From Chaetoderma sp. LZ-2023a (Eukaryota > Mollusca > Caudofoveata > Chaetodermatida > Chaetodermatidae), in assembly GCA_034401795.1 (NCBI GenBank), contig CM067369.1:191008159-191072158 (forward strand): a DNA stretch of 64,000 bases, in the 5' to 3' direction. The notes under the pieces were generated by a model. It ran no database searches. It was not told the origin of the DNA and saw only the letters and a list, made by a program, of their open reading frames with translations. This document shows positions 1-11,167 of this stretch, one piece after another (position 1 is the stretch's first letter; each line of letters begins with the position of its first letter). The translations under genes and the position numbers were made by a program.

Positions 1-223
1 TTTTTGTTACCGAAAACCAATCTACACGCATGCGCATACCCTCACTATGGGGGTGGGGTGGGCGGGGCCGGTTGTCGCGACCGCCGATGACGTGAGTTCA
101 GTAAATCGACTTTCCGGGTATTTTCAGATCAGAAGAGAGACCGAACAAAAATGTTTTTAACGTTCATGGAGGAGAGATATAGGTTGAATTCGGGTTTGTA
201 GTCGCAGTACTCCGACCGGAAGA

Positions 224-584
224 ATCACGTGGTTGTTTTGCCTATCTACGCATGCACACAGTTTTACTCTCGCTTGAGGCAGGAGTAATCGAGTAAAATG
301 TGTACCACGTGATACGAATTTGTACCACGTGATACCGTTGTCCGATTATACTCTCTGTCATTCGAATATGTTGTCGAGTTACATCCGCGACCCTCCTTTT
401 GCACGCGTACACATGTAAACAAATATGGCGTTTTTTAACAAGATTACAGTAACTATGTAACAGTGTATACATTTCTTTTCAAGCCACCATATTTTAATCC
501 GAGTATATTCTTCTGCTTTCGGGAATTACACTCATTTACTCCCATGTGCGTATACAGTACGCATGCGCAAGTACCACGTGATAC
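224..584. promoter_or_regulatory. Cluster of extended E-box repeats
   Basis: The 14-mer GTACCACGTGATAC occurs exactly at 302-315, 322-335 and 571-584, and an inverted shorter version (ATCACGTGG) lies near 226-234. CGCATGCGCA-type motifs resembling NRF-1 sites occur near 30 and 562. The first 200 bases are rich in G and CpG. CACGTG is the core of bHLH-ZIP binding sites. A regulatory role for the NACHT-WD40 gene downstream is inference only, because its 5' exons are not in the window and this may simply be an intron. The rest of 1-1340 shows no gene. Confidence 0.3.
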
Positions 585-1344
585 TTCCGATCGGGTTACT
601 GTGACAAATTATCCGACCTTAGCCAACGTCCATATTCATCATCCGTGTAAGAGCCAGACACTCATGACCTGAATTTATATGCTTTCATCACAAATAAAAT
701 TTGTTCGATGGTATTAATCTGAAAATGTATTCGACTAGGAACTGGAATTTGTTTTTAAAATACGATTCTGTTAGTAATATGATATTCTCACATAAACTAG
801 ATCAGCGAGAAAATACTGAACTCTGAAATGCCGCTTTTGAGAGGGCCATGACTGATCTAGCCAATATATACGATATCAATGGGTATATCTAATTAAAAGA
901 AAACAGTCAGCCGATAATTACTGTTGCATAACGAATACTAGCAATGCATTATTGAATACTTTAGTCTCAATTTAAAAATTGAAGTGGACATTGCTTAGAA
1001 GCCATTTTATTACCAAGCTGTGGTTATCACAATGGGGATATGCATTATAACCAAATCAGATAATTCGCGCAGGGTATACGTCTTATTTTCCCACAAGGGA
1101 TGCTCAAATTCGTTGTTTGCGCATTGAATAACAGCAAATGAGGGAGATACTGAAACATACGCGTCATCTAAACCAATCTAATAAGGGCATTAGTTCATGT
1201 GACTTCATTGAGGGTTAAAACATCTATGTCCCTTGAATATAGATATTGTATATCCAGCTATAAAAGTTTGTTTATCGTTGAAACCTCATAATATGCAAGA
1301 TCTATATCGTTCTTCGACATCAATGATTCGTGTTCATTCTAGCG

Positions 1345-1930
1345 CATTTTAGTAGGAGTAAAATCTTTACTATTTAATAAACATGTTGTTGAATATTTTG
1401 AAACTAATTTGACTGGGCGCTGTTGCTGCCTTAGGCAGCAGCGCCCAGTCAAGTTAGTTTCAAAATATTCAACAGCTTACCTGTGTAGTTCTTTTGGAAA
1501 TTGATATTCAGGGTGTTCAGCGATCGATCGATCCCAACACGATCGAGGTATGGGTGGAGCTTAGCTAGAGGTGGGCGGGTCATAGCTAAAACCGGAAAGG
1601 TCCATTGCGTAATCGATGACGTAACTAAGTCCCTCAAGACTTAGTCCGTCAGTTGTACGTAACGAATATTGTATATCTTTACTATTTAATAAAAATTGTG
1701 TAATATTTTGAAACTAATTTGGCTGCGTACTGTTTCTTCCAAGGCAGCACCAGCCACCAGTCAAATTAGTTTCAAAGTATTAAACGGGTTAGCTATATAG
1801 TTACCATTAAATTGGGAGTCTGGGAATTCAGGATTCGATTTAAAAGTTTATATATCGATCCCAACACTCTCACGCCATGGCTGGAGCTTAGCTAGAGATG
1901 GGCGGGGCATAGATAAAACTTTATCCATAC
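1345..1930 (+). mobile_element. Two adjacent copies of the palindromic-core MITE
   Basis: Copy one (about 1345-1606) has a near-perfect internal palindrome at 1385-1485, whose arms read TGAATATTTTGAAAC...GTTTCAAAATATTCA, followed by a right arm with GATCGATCGATCCCAACAC and GGTGGGCGGG and the terminal GGAAAGGTCCA. Its left arm is missing. Copy two (about 1607-1930) repeats the same order in a more diverged form, with palindrome arms near 1709 and 1770. The same family occurs at 2281, 4205, 7376, 14361 and 46068. There is no coding capacity; it is a non-autonomous DNA transposon. Confidence 0.7.
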
Positions 1931-2280
1931 ACTAACTACGTATGGACGCTCCGGTTGATTGCGTGGGATTCTCGCTAAGGAGCTCCCTAACAGCGTAGAT
2001 ACGAACCGCATTACTCACATAACCAGTGGCGGCGGAGCTGGGGGTGGAGGGGGGGGGGGGGGGCTAGAGTGTGCGTGTGTGTGCTAATGCCATCCCTAAA
2101 GTAATTGGGCGGGGTGGGGTGGCGGGTGTGGCTAATACTGTTTTTAGCCCTCCGTCACCCACCCACCAACCCACTACCACCCCCATTTCAATCGTCCTAG
2201 TGTACATTTTTTAACCCCGAATTATCAATCAAAATGCAGGAGATCGCTTCTAAGAGCATCTATTTTAACCAAATTTCTGC

Positions 2281-2508
2281 TGCTTATGCAACAGCGCCCA
2301 GTCAATATAGTTTCGAAATATTCAACAGCATGTTTATTAAATAGTAAAAACATACAATTCGTACAGCAAAGCTTAGACCGTCTTCAATTAAACGTTTGTG
2401 ACGTACTTATCTAAATTATCCATGACGTCATTAATTATGACGTCATACTACACGACCCGTAGTTGATTATGACGTCATATAATGGTCGGATAAATTGGAA
2501 AAGTCCAT
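2281..2508 (-). mobile_element. Half copy of the palindromic-core MITE
   Basis: It begins inside the central palindrome (AACAGCGCCCAGTCAA) and runs through the CRE-rich arm, with TGACGTCAT or close variants repeated between 2420 and 2480, to the terminal GGAAAAGTCCA near 2498-2508. The other arm is absent. The 2510-3001 interval after it has no recognisable feature until the splice acceptor at 3000-3001. Confidence 0.65.
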
Positions 2509-3001
2509 TAGCATGTTCAAACTTACGAAAGTAAACAATTCCTCGGCATTATGACGGAGTAACCCTGTAACGTGAACACTATCTAAGTACCCAATTTTGC
2601 CTAGCTTAGTGCTTTGTGATGCTATGATCTTTTGCGTAGTAGACAATAGTCATTGTTACTTTCTTCATTTCATATGGGAGACTTAGTTTTATTCATATAG
2701 AAAATTGGTATGGAATAGTGTAGAATTCGTGCAACATAATCTAAATGACAGTGTTTGATATCTTATAGAAATAACCGAAGATGGACATATGGCCTACATA
2801 GCGGTATTTTGACTACGCTGACCCTCGATCAGCTCTGTAACAGATACCTGGATAGATATGACAGGCCTGATATACCCGTCATACTTATCAAAATATTTGT
2901 CACATGCAATGTCGAGGTAGAGAGCGGCCGCTGATTAGCGTACATGTGGACAATGATATATCGCTCACCAGTGCATTGCGCCTCTTGTGTATATTGCACA
3001 G

Positions 3002-3181
3002 GCGCTGATTGGACAGAATTACGGGCACTGTTACCCTCCAAGTGTCATCCCAGCTTCAGAATACACATTGATCCGTAATGGGCTGGCGAAGTTACGACAA
3101 CGCCATGCCTCTAAGGCGGAATTACTGGACCGTGTATACTTCCCAGACTCACAATCTGATCCTACATCATACAGATTACAG
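3002..3181 (+). CDS. NACHT-WD40 protein, first exon in window
   Basis: This is an internal coding exon of 180 bp (60 codons, phase 0 at both ends) with acceptor TTGCACAG before it and donor GTAAGA after it. It encodes ALIGQNYGHCYPPSVIPASE and a following charged helical stretch. This matches the region after the DUF4062-like N-terminal domain of NWD1/NWD2-type proteins, where a 'lGxkYGyrplPs.I...E' segment is typical. The N-terminal exons that should precede it were not found in 1-3001 and probably lie left of the window. The exon joins in frame to 7006-7138. Confidence rests on the family match and on consistent splicing through five exons. Confidence 0.8.
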
Positions 3182-3199
3182 GTAAGATACTTATTTTGA

Positions 3200-3345
3200 A
3201 GAACAGACAGGTAAGCAGGCAGTCAGACATACGGACGGGCGGACGGAGAGACAAACAGACAGGCCATGACAGGACAGGACAGTCAGGCAGGCAGGCAGCT
3301 GGCAAGCGGGCGGGCGGCAAGACGGACGGACAGTTAGACAGACAA
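3200..3345. repeat. Degenerate GACA/GGCA-rich simple repeat
   Basis: Loosely tetranucleotide sequence (GACAGACAGG, GGACGGGCGGACGG, GGCAGGCAGGCAG) lies just inside the intron that starts at 3182. The remainder of 3346-4200 contains no gene or element that I recognise. Confidence 0.6.
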
Positions 3346-4204
3346 GTTCCTTCATTTCGTAGTTAATTGGGAATTTTTGTCACCGTTGTTTACATCACAT
3401 TGTCCTAAGCATATTAATTGAATCTGGGGAAATGGTCTTTATACATCTTGATAAAAACCATTTTATACTCAACTGCATTGCAGGATTCTGTAGAGCCATA
3501 CAGACCGACATGTAGGGAACGGAAGAAAGGATTTGTACTTAGTCTACTCTTACTACACGCACGGTTTGAGGTTTTATTACACCGATAACCTTTGGCCCGT
3601 AAATCCTCCTGCACATTATCTTTATCTATATTCGCATGAATCGCCCTTTCATGAATTATATATGTGAATCAAACATGTTTCCTTATCCAACTGACGTGGC
3701 AATAAGATAGCAAGATTGTCGGAGATTTTGAGGAGTGGAGTGATGATTTGTTGTTACGGAATGGAGTCTCGGAACAAGAAATACGTGTTAAAAGTTGTTA
3801 ATTGCCTCGCTCCACCCAGGTGTATAAATTGATGTAAACACATGGCTAGTTGCCTACCAGAGAGGAACGTTTGGATAAAATGTTGACCTGGCATAAATGC
3901 GATATTGAAATTAGAGACCCGATAAATGTCAAACAAGCAAATACCTACCATTGGGGATAGAATTTCCTCTGCCCCTTACTAGGTTGACCATGTGCAATGT
4001 TTTACTCTCACTTCGCTGGGGCTTAGCTAGAAATTGGCGGGTTAAGTTAGAAATCGATTCCTATATTGATCTACTTGTTTGTTTGCTTTCCATACAAGAA
4101 TAATCATTCCATGAGCGCAGTAACATGTTCAATTTGACCGATCATGTGTGGCTTTGTCTCAAATTGTGCAAAGGTTATATTCCGTATTCACGCTTTTCAT
4201 TCCA

Positions 4205-4598
4205 TGAATCAATTTCCTCACTCAATCATATGACGTTATAATCAACTACGCGACGTGTATGCTGACGTCATAATCATGACGTCATGAATGATTCGATTAA
4301 GCCCGTCTTTAACGCTTAATAGTCCGCCACGTTGTACGAAGTGTATGTTTTTGCCATTTAAGAAACATGCTGTTGAATATTTTGAAATTAATTTGACTGC
4401 TTTGAAATTAATTTGACTGGGAGCAACTGCACCCAGTCAAATTAGTTTCAAAATATTCAACAGCTACCTGCATAGTTTACTAGAAATGGATAGTCCGGGA
4501 GTTCAGAGATCGATCGATCCCAACACGAGCGAGGTGTGGGTGGAGCTTAGATAGAGATTGGCGGGGCATAGCTAAAACTGGAGATGTCCATAGTCTTC
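4205..4598 (+). mobile_element. Palindromic-core MITE copy
   Basis: The left arm carries TGACGTCATAATCATGACGT (4263-4285), the central palindrome is at about 4369-4465, and the right arm carries GATCGATCGATCCCAACACG and GGCGGGGCATAGC and ends CTGGAGATGTCCA. The left half of the palindrome has a short duplication (TTTGAAATTAATTTGACTG twice, 4380-4418). Same orientation as the 46068 copy. Confidence 0.7.
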
Positions 4599-4920
4599 TA
4601 AAACTGATTTTCTGACTATAGTTGAACATGGGTGCCTTAGATTGGTCTGTAATGAGCGTCTACAAGCTTCAATAATCATTTTCGAATTACTCTTTCATAA
4701 TTGATCTTGCATTAGTGGATGAAACTGCCAGTTCGTGCATTTTGGATAATTCCTATGATCTGTAACATGGTCAGTCATTGCCCTTATTCAACTATAGACA
4801 GTGATCTAACAGAAAAAAATACCATAACACTTTGTTCCTCAGCGTGTTATCAAAGTTGAGTCTGCCCCATGGATGGTGTTTATTTATTGAAGCGTTCGAT
4901 TAGCGAATAAGTCTTGGGCC

Positions 4921-6866
4921 AGGATTCCATAAGCGCGGACGGGTTAAAAATCAATTTAGTTAATTTTAATAGAGATGATTCCATAAGCGCGGGCGCGGGC
5001 GCGGAATGACACGCTGACGCGGACGCGATATTTTTTATCGCTCCATGTAGCGATTAAAAAATGAGTCGCGCACCTATCGCGAAGGAAAATCCAACAACTG
5101 ATGTCATAACAAGGGCTTTTCCGTACAGAGTAGATACTATCATTCCTGCAGTACTTCATAAATTATTTTCCCTGGCCCATCTTGATAGTTGCATGCAATC
5201 GAATGGAAGGATTTTCCTGCTGTGAGAAATCGGCAATACATAAATTAATAGAATATGTACATGAATGAAAATGTGCATGGATGAATGTATGGATAGATAG
5301 GTGGTCATAAGTGGAAGGGGCAATGGATAATTTGATAGACAGATTGACATATGGATAAGATTATTGGGCGGGTGGATGGAGAGATGGACGGATGAATTGA
5401 ATGCTTTTATATTGCTTATTGTATTATACACAAATATAACATTTAGGCCTCATTATTCTGCCTGTTTCAACCGCCAGAAACACTGCCATTTAGGGGAGAA
5501 AAAGGCTTCCATGAAGGCGATGAGATGGAAAACGGCGTGACTAATTTTCTTACACATCACAATTAAAACCGTGCTTGAATGGCGGCAAAATGATAAAACA
5601 GAACGCCTGAGGATACCTTTTTGGAATTCGAAATATATCTAGCCAATTCCGATCATATCTACAGTTACAAATCTCATAATTCTTTTCTATACTGTTACCA
5701 CCCTTACTAATTACGCCACTGCCGAAGTCACATTTACCAAGAGCGCCATCCTAGCAACGTGAGTGATGAAAATTTAAATAGGTGCTAGGTTAGGTTGACG
5801 TTGCACTTACGTGGGAGAAACTACGTGCTACGTTGCGGCAACCTAAGCCCAATGAAGCAAACAACGTTTGGCCAACGAATAAACATAAGTTGGCCCAACA
5901 TTGGCCCAATGTTTCATTGATTGCTGGGATACGTATAGTTATGATCGATCACAACATGTCACGTAACAATCACAATGGCAGTATAAGGTTGAACGATGAT
6001 CACTATGTACATCAGATGTGCTCGAGTGTTCATTCCGCAGAGAAATATTCCAATCAATTCATTGTTATCATGACATGGAATACATCATATAACTTTGCAT
6101 TCATTTTATTGTCTGTTTACATAAGAAAAAAACCTACAGTTGAACCGATGAGACATGTATTAAGAGACAACCCAAGAGAACGATAAAGCCGCCTCTTAAG
6201 GCAGATGGCATCTTAAAAAGTGACTAATAACATATAATATATTGTTTAATTGGATTTGAGAATCGAATAAAGTTGTGTTTATATACAGGTGATATCTTAA
6301 GCAAGGTGATCTTGAGTGTAGTTTTGAATGTATTACATAGTAATTGTATATGTTCATTCATTAATGATTACATATGCTACCGAGCTCGCGTTAAACGTAT
6401 CTCAAGTCTTTGCTTTTATCACTTATCTGCCAGGAGAATGTGTCACAATGCCAAGTTCGAATCAATACATGCCAGTACTTGTGAAAATCGTTGTCTAGTT
6501 AAACGAAAATATTGCTGAAGCTTTTTGTTATCGTTTTCTAGCTATGTGAATATATGGGAAACTGCCCCTTCTTGACTACTTTTCTAAAATAGTCTGTGGA
6601 TACATCATCGATGCTTCCTTTTACTAAATTTTGTTGTATTTGGATCAATTTCTAGACTGCCAAAATAACTATGCTCATCTCTTCCCCATCAATGACAGAC
6701 TGCCGAAGCTGAGGCGAATGCTTATCTTTTAATAGTTGCACAGGAAAAAAACGAATACACGCGCATTACTCAATTTATATGGAAGCACACCTCGCGACTA
6801 AAACGCCTACTGATACGCTCGCACCTGTCGTCTCCGCGTCCGCGTCCGCGCTTATGGAATCCTAGC
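4921..6866. mobile_element. Candidate DNA element bounded by inverted repeats
   Basis: AGGATTCCATAAGCGCGGAC at 4921-4940 reappears in inverse orientation at about 6845-6865, and both ends continue into CG-rich (GCGGGC/GCGGAC)n sequence; a second left-end copy of ATTCCATAAGCGCGG begins at 4978. The interior, about 1.9 kb, has ATGGATAG-like simple repeats (5270-5400) and two short open frames (5833-6186, 6273-6518) without recognisable domains. I see no clear target duplication. A non-autonomous DNA transposon is the best reading, but a chance pair of low-complexity repeats is possible. Confidence 0.4.
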
Positions 6867-7005
6867 CTTAAACATCTACGAGCTATAGCAGTTTGCCGTC
6901 TTTGCGAATACATAACAATGGTATTTAAGTGGGAGGCGTCCTAGATCACTAAGAGTAGCCATGATTTTAATTAATCAGATTTCTTCCTCATTGACTTCAT
7001 AACAG

Positions 7006-7138
7006 GTGCCACAATCAGATGAGGAAGACACGGTACATACACAGTGGGAGATCTTGTCGGTGATAAGAATGGCTATAGACAGACAAATGAAAGAAAATGC
7101 TGTCGATTGTGAGACATATAGAAAATATTTTCTTTCAG
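7006..7138 (+). CDS. NACHT-WD40 protein, second exon in window
   Basis: An exon of 133 bp between acceptor CATAACAG and donor GTACGT. It starts in phase 0 and ends one base into a codon that the next exon (13968) completes as Asp. It encodes an acidic stretch followed by an amphipathic helix (QWEILSVIRMAIDRQM) of the linker region between the N-terminal and NACHT domains of NWD-type proteins. Intron 3182-7005 before it and 7139-13967 after it hold transposon debris. Confidence 0.75.
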
Positions 7139-7375
7139 GTACGTCCCATTAATTAGTATTTAATAGTATCCACTCACGTTTCGCATATGCACTTATTACA
7201 CGCATACGAAGCATTTTCTTAAATCCATTCTTTATTGCATTTAACAGCATCAACAATTTTCAGTCAAATTACTTGAAAAAAAAGTATTTTGGAAAATACA
7301 CCTTTCCAAGATACCTCCCCACAATGTATTGCTCACACATTTGATAAATATGTTCTAATGCTGTTTGAGCTCAAT

Positions 7376-7752
7376 GAACCTTTCCGGTTTTAGCTATGCC
7401 CCGCCCATCTCTAACTCAGCTCCACCAACACCTCGCTCGTGTTGCGATCGATTGATCTCTGAACACCCTGACTATCAATTTCCAAACGACTACACAGGTA
7501 AGCTGTTGAATATTTTGAAAGGCAGCAACAGCGCTCAGTCAAATTAGTTTCAAAATATTGAACAGCTTGTTTATTAAATAGCAAAGAATTACAAAGACAT
7601 GCAATTCATACAACGTGTCGGACCATTTGAGATTTGATGACGGTCTATATGGAACCATTTGTGAAGCAATGATTATGACGTCATCATACACGCGCTGAGC
7701 TGATTATGACGTCATACGAAGTCAGATGATGGATGGATGGATAGTCTGGAAA
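7376..7752 (-). mobile_element. Palindromic-core MITE copy
   Basis: Reverse-oriented full copy. It starts AACCTTTCCGGTTTTAGC, passes through GGTGTTGGTGGAGC-type sequence and the core palindrome (about 7500-7565), and ends with the CRE-bearing arm (ATTATGACGTCAT at 7673 and 7701) and CTGGAAAGGTTAATTGG. Terminal inverted repeats share CCTTTCC(A/G)G. It abuts the LINE fragment that follows, and may have inserted into it. Confidence 0.7.
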
Positions 7753-8912
7753 GGTTAATTGGCCTCAGTTTGGATAGAAGTTTGAGTATTTTCTTGTATT
7801 TAAGCAGTGTGATGTGTGTGAACTCTCTCAGAGCATCTATAGGGAGGGGATGCTCAATGGCGGAGTTGATGATGTGTGCAAGTGAGATGCTATCACATTC
7901 GTACTTGAAGAGTTTGTTGTTGATGCAATCTGATCCACGTGTGTGGTAATTCTTTATTACCATTGCTTGCTGTTAAATCAGGGTAATGGGTAATAACGGC
8001 TAATGTCTCATCTTCTGTCTCAGTGAACTGGACTCTGAACCATTCTCTGATTGTGTCAGCTTTACCTTGCTCAGAACTGATGAACTGCCCATCAAAGTTG
8101 CGTACAGTGAGTGGTTGCTAGGGTGTGTCGATTCTTAATGTCTGACTGCGCTGAACATTTTAAAACATTAACCCCTTTTATGTTAATAGCACCTTAAAGC
8201 GCTCAGAATGCTACTTGTATCAACTAACCTTATACTGTACTAAGATATTTTAAGAACATTCAAATGTTTGCTCAGTGGATGATCATTTGCTTGCCAAAGG
8301 AAGGCGGGTTTTTTGTAAACGTACCACTGGTATTTAGGAAAATAGTTTTTAAGAGCGTGTTTTAGCCGACTTGGCGATTGAGGAGTCAAGTAAATCAAAA
8401 TTTTCGCTTAGTCAGTGTCCATTTGCAGGTCAAAAGAAGACTATTTTTTTATTTTTACCACTGCAATGACTGGCTCTGACATTCCTCAACAACCACTGCA
8501 GCGGTTTGTTTGATGATTATAAGGTTAAGATGACACAAAAGGGGTTATGTTAATCGGTAGAAGTGATCTCATTTATCACAGCATCTGCTCTTTTGATGGC
8601 CAGTTGAATCAACTGTTTACGGATTTGTCACAGAATGTGGCTGTGTTAGATACTTGGCTCAATACAGTTTGCATTCAACCTGTCTTGGTCTATAATAGTC
8701 TCAAATTCGTCGGCGTTGCTTGGACAGCTTTGTCCCACTTGGATTATCACCATAGGATCTCTACTGGTTGATACTTTGGCTGCACTGCTATTTATAGCAA
8801 CTGATATTGCTACATATTGTAGGACTTTGGCTAGATCTTGGCTTGGTTCGAAATTGAGGTCAACCATAACCATTTGCTTTAAATAAAATGTATTTAGTTC
8901 AAGTGGGAACAC
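7745..8912 (-). pseudogene. Decayed LINE (non-LTR) reverse transcriptase fragment
   Basis: Read on the - strand, pieces of a non-LTR retrotransposon pol are visible. At about 8110-7970 is the linker before the RT domain, with a 'vRN.DG.f...qgKA..IrEWF..qFt' pattern (QGKADTIREWFRVQF is seen). At about 7963-7760 is an early RT segment with the order K(Y)ECDSISLAHIINSAIE, PIDALRE and LRPINLSR, as at the 'lRPI.L' motif. The upstream 8646-8912 frame may be the endonuclease-RT interval. Multiple frameshifts and stops separate these pieces, and the catalytic palm is missing. The 7139-7375 interval before it shows nothing else. Confidence 0.6.
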
Positions 8913-10856
8913 AATAAGACATGCGTCTTATGGCCGTATCTCCCGCATAATACAATTATTGTTCATGCAGTAGAGTAACAAGTATAATTAACATTAATAA
9001 TAAAATAATATAGAGAGAGTAGACAAGAGAAGATGGGTAAGAGTAGAAAGAACCCGACTGCTGTGTACTCATATGCTTGCACAGTTTCAGTACAGTACAG
9101 TGCATAAACAAGTCAACATATCTCCAAAACTAAAACATGGCATGTTAGTGAATAAGAAAATTCTGACTGTTTCGACCACAATTGGGCCTAACGATATTAC
9201 TGCTCTAGACAGCAATGTCTTTCAGTTCAACGGTATCCAAAACATTCTAAAGTTTATTTTGCCCTGGAAGAACGTCAAATCAGTCATGAGCTGCACCACA
9301 CCGAATGTATAAAAACGGACAGTATGGACAATATATTGGCAAATAATTTCCATTCTATATTTACATTAGTGTCGGCATACAGCGTGAGTGTAGGGGGGGG
9401 GCGTATCATTCGTAACTAATGCGTTATGGATAGCAGTGTGCCCCCTGAAAAGGGGACAGGAGAAGACATAATGCTCAATGGCTTCATCAGGATATCCACA
9501 AGAAGAACTTCTCGATCCGTTAGATGACTTTCAAACAGATGCCCTTGTGAAGTCTGTTTATATTAATATTAGCTGCCTTGGACCCAACATAATAATTTAC
9601 TTAGCTATGCCTTCCGTATATGACATCTGGGTAGCATTGGCATTAGTCAATTTTGAAGGATCATGGTTGATCTTGGTTTCGATGACCGCTTGTAGATGAA
9701 ATGAATTCAATCAGATTTATTTTGTGATAGCTGTGAAGCAGCAAATTTTAGTAAAAGCTTTTTTAACATTTAAATCATGCAGTTTTCCATTGTAAATTCG
9801 TACATGTTATAGTGAAAATGAAAATAATTGTTTTATATACCAGAAAAGTGCAAGATTACTGAAATTTATATCATATCTGGAAACTATGGCACTGGTTTGG
9901 ATTGGAGTGTGGGTAAAGAAAAGATAACCTGAATTTCAAAACTGCATAAAGAAATAAGTTATTATTAGCGCAACGTTTCTGCTATGCAACTCATGACAGC
10001 AACATGCAGATCTATGTCATATAACAAGAACATATGGTTGGTTTGTATCATTTCTCTACAAGCTATCGACTTTTTATCACAGTCAAAAATGTAATAGTAA
10101 AGGTACATGTTGTTCACTGCAAAGAAATAAAAACGGGTTAGATAAGTATTTGTGTTCATCACATCTTAAATTTGCAGATGTAGTGTACAAATACTATATC
10201 TATTTTAAGAGGTATGACTGGTTGACGGAACCTAAGCATAATACATGTGCGAACATCAAAAGTAGATAATCCCTTAGAAACACATTACTGGTTTATTGTA
10301 GATGGGATTAAGTAGTGAAGGATGACTATATGTGATTTCTCAGCATTTGTGCCATAAACATCCACAATGCAATTTTTTGTAGTGCGGCCTTTTCACATTG
10401 TTATGGCTAAGCCAATGATTGTGATACCATCGTTGAATTATACAAGCCCAAAAATATGACCCATTAATTTTGGTCAAGGTACAATGTCATGCTTGATGAA
10501 CTGCTTCGAAACACTGTAAAAAACAGCTGAAAGCAACAACTGAGTCCACACAGAATAGATTTTCAGACATACAGTCAACCAATTTCTCTAACACTTTTAG
10601 TGCAATTCAGTCTTACGAACTTGACTGGTTTCTGCTGTGATAGGATCTCAATGAGTATAAAATGAAACGAATAAAATTAAAGTGATCTAACCTGTCGCTC
10701 AATTATCTGATGTCATAATCAAATACATGTTAGCTCGCTCATTTACTGATATTACTACAGGGGGTGTTTAAATATTTGCAGCGTTCTTGCCGTTTACAAT
10801 TACTACAGGATTATAAATATTTGCAGCTTTCCCAATTTTTGCAATTGCTATAGAAG
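8913..10856. other. Intron sequence without recognisable gene
   Basis: AT-rich sequence. Open frames at 9073-9312 and 9478-9699 have no domain I recognise and no splice context tying them to the host gene. A segment near 8405-8480 resembles 12520-12600 (shared GTCCATTTGCA(A/G)G and a T-rich run), which suggests a dispersed repeat. Confidence 0.4.
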
Positions 10857-10879
10857 TTGTATTTTCAGCTTTCTGTGCG

Positions 10880-10982
<103 letters not shown>

Positions 10983-11167
10983 ACCCTTGCAGTCGGATAT
11001 ATGTTAATATATCTGGCTGGCTTAATGACCAACACAGTTATCAATAAGTCATGTTTGCTATATACATGTGCACATTTTTATGTTCATAAGTGGTTGGTCA
11101 TGTGCACAACCTGCACAAACCTAGTCTCATTTATATTTCTCCTGGGGAATCGAGGAACACGAATTGA

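Noticed and set aside
1-3001. Search for the N-terminal (DUF4062-like) exons of the NACHT-WD40 gene
   Set aside because: No frame with the expected pattern and a phase-0 donor was found; the exons are assumed to lie left of the window.
5833-6186. 117-codon open frame in the intron
   Set aside because: No recognisable domain, not flanked by matching splice sites, and inside a candidate non-autonomous element.
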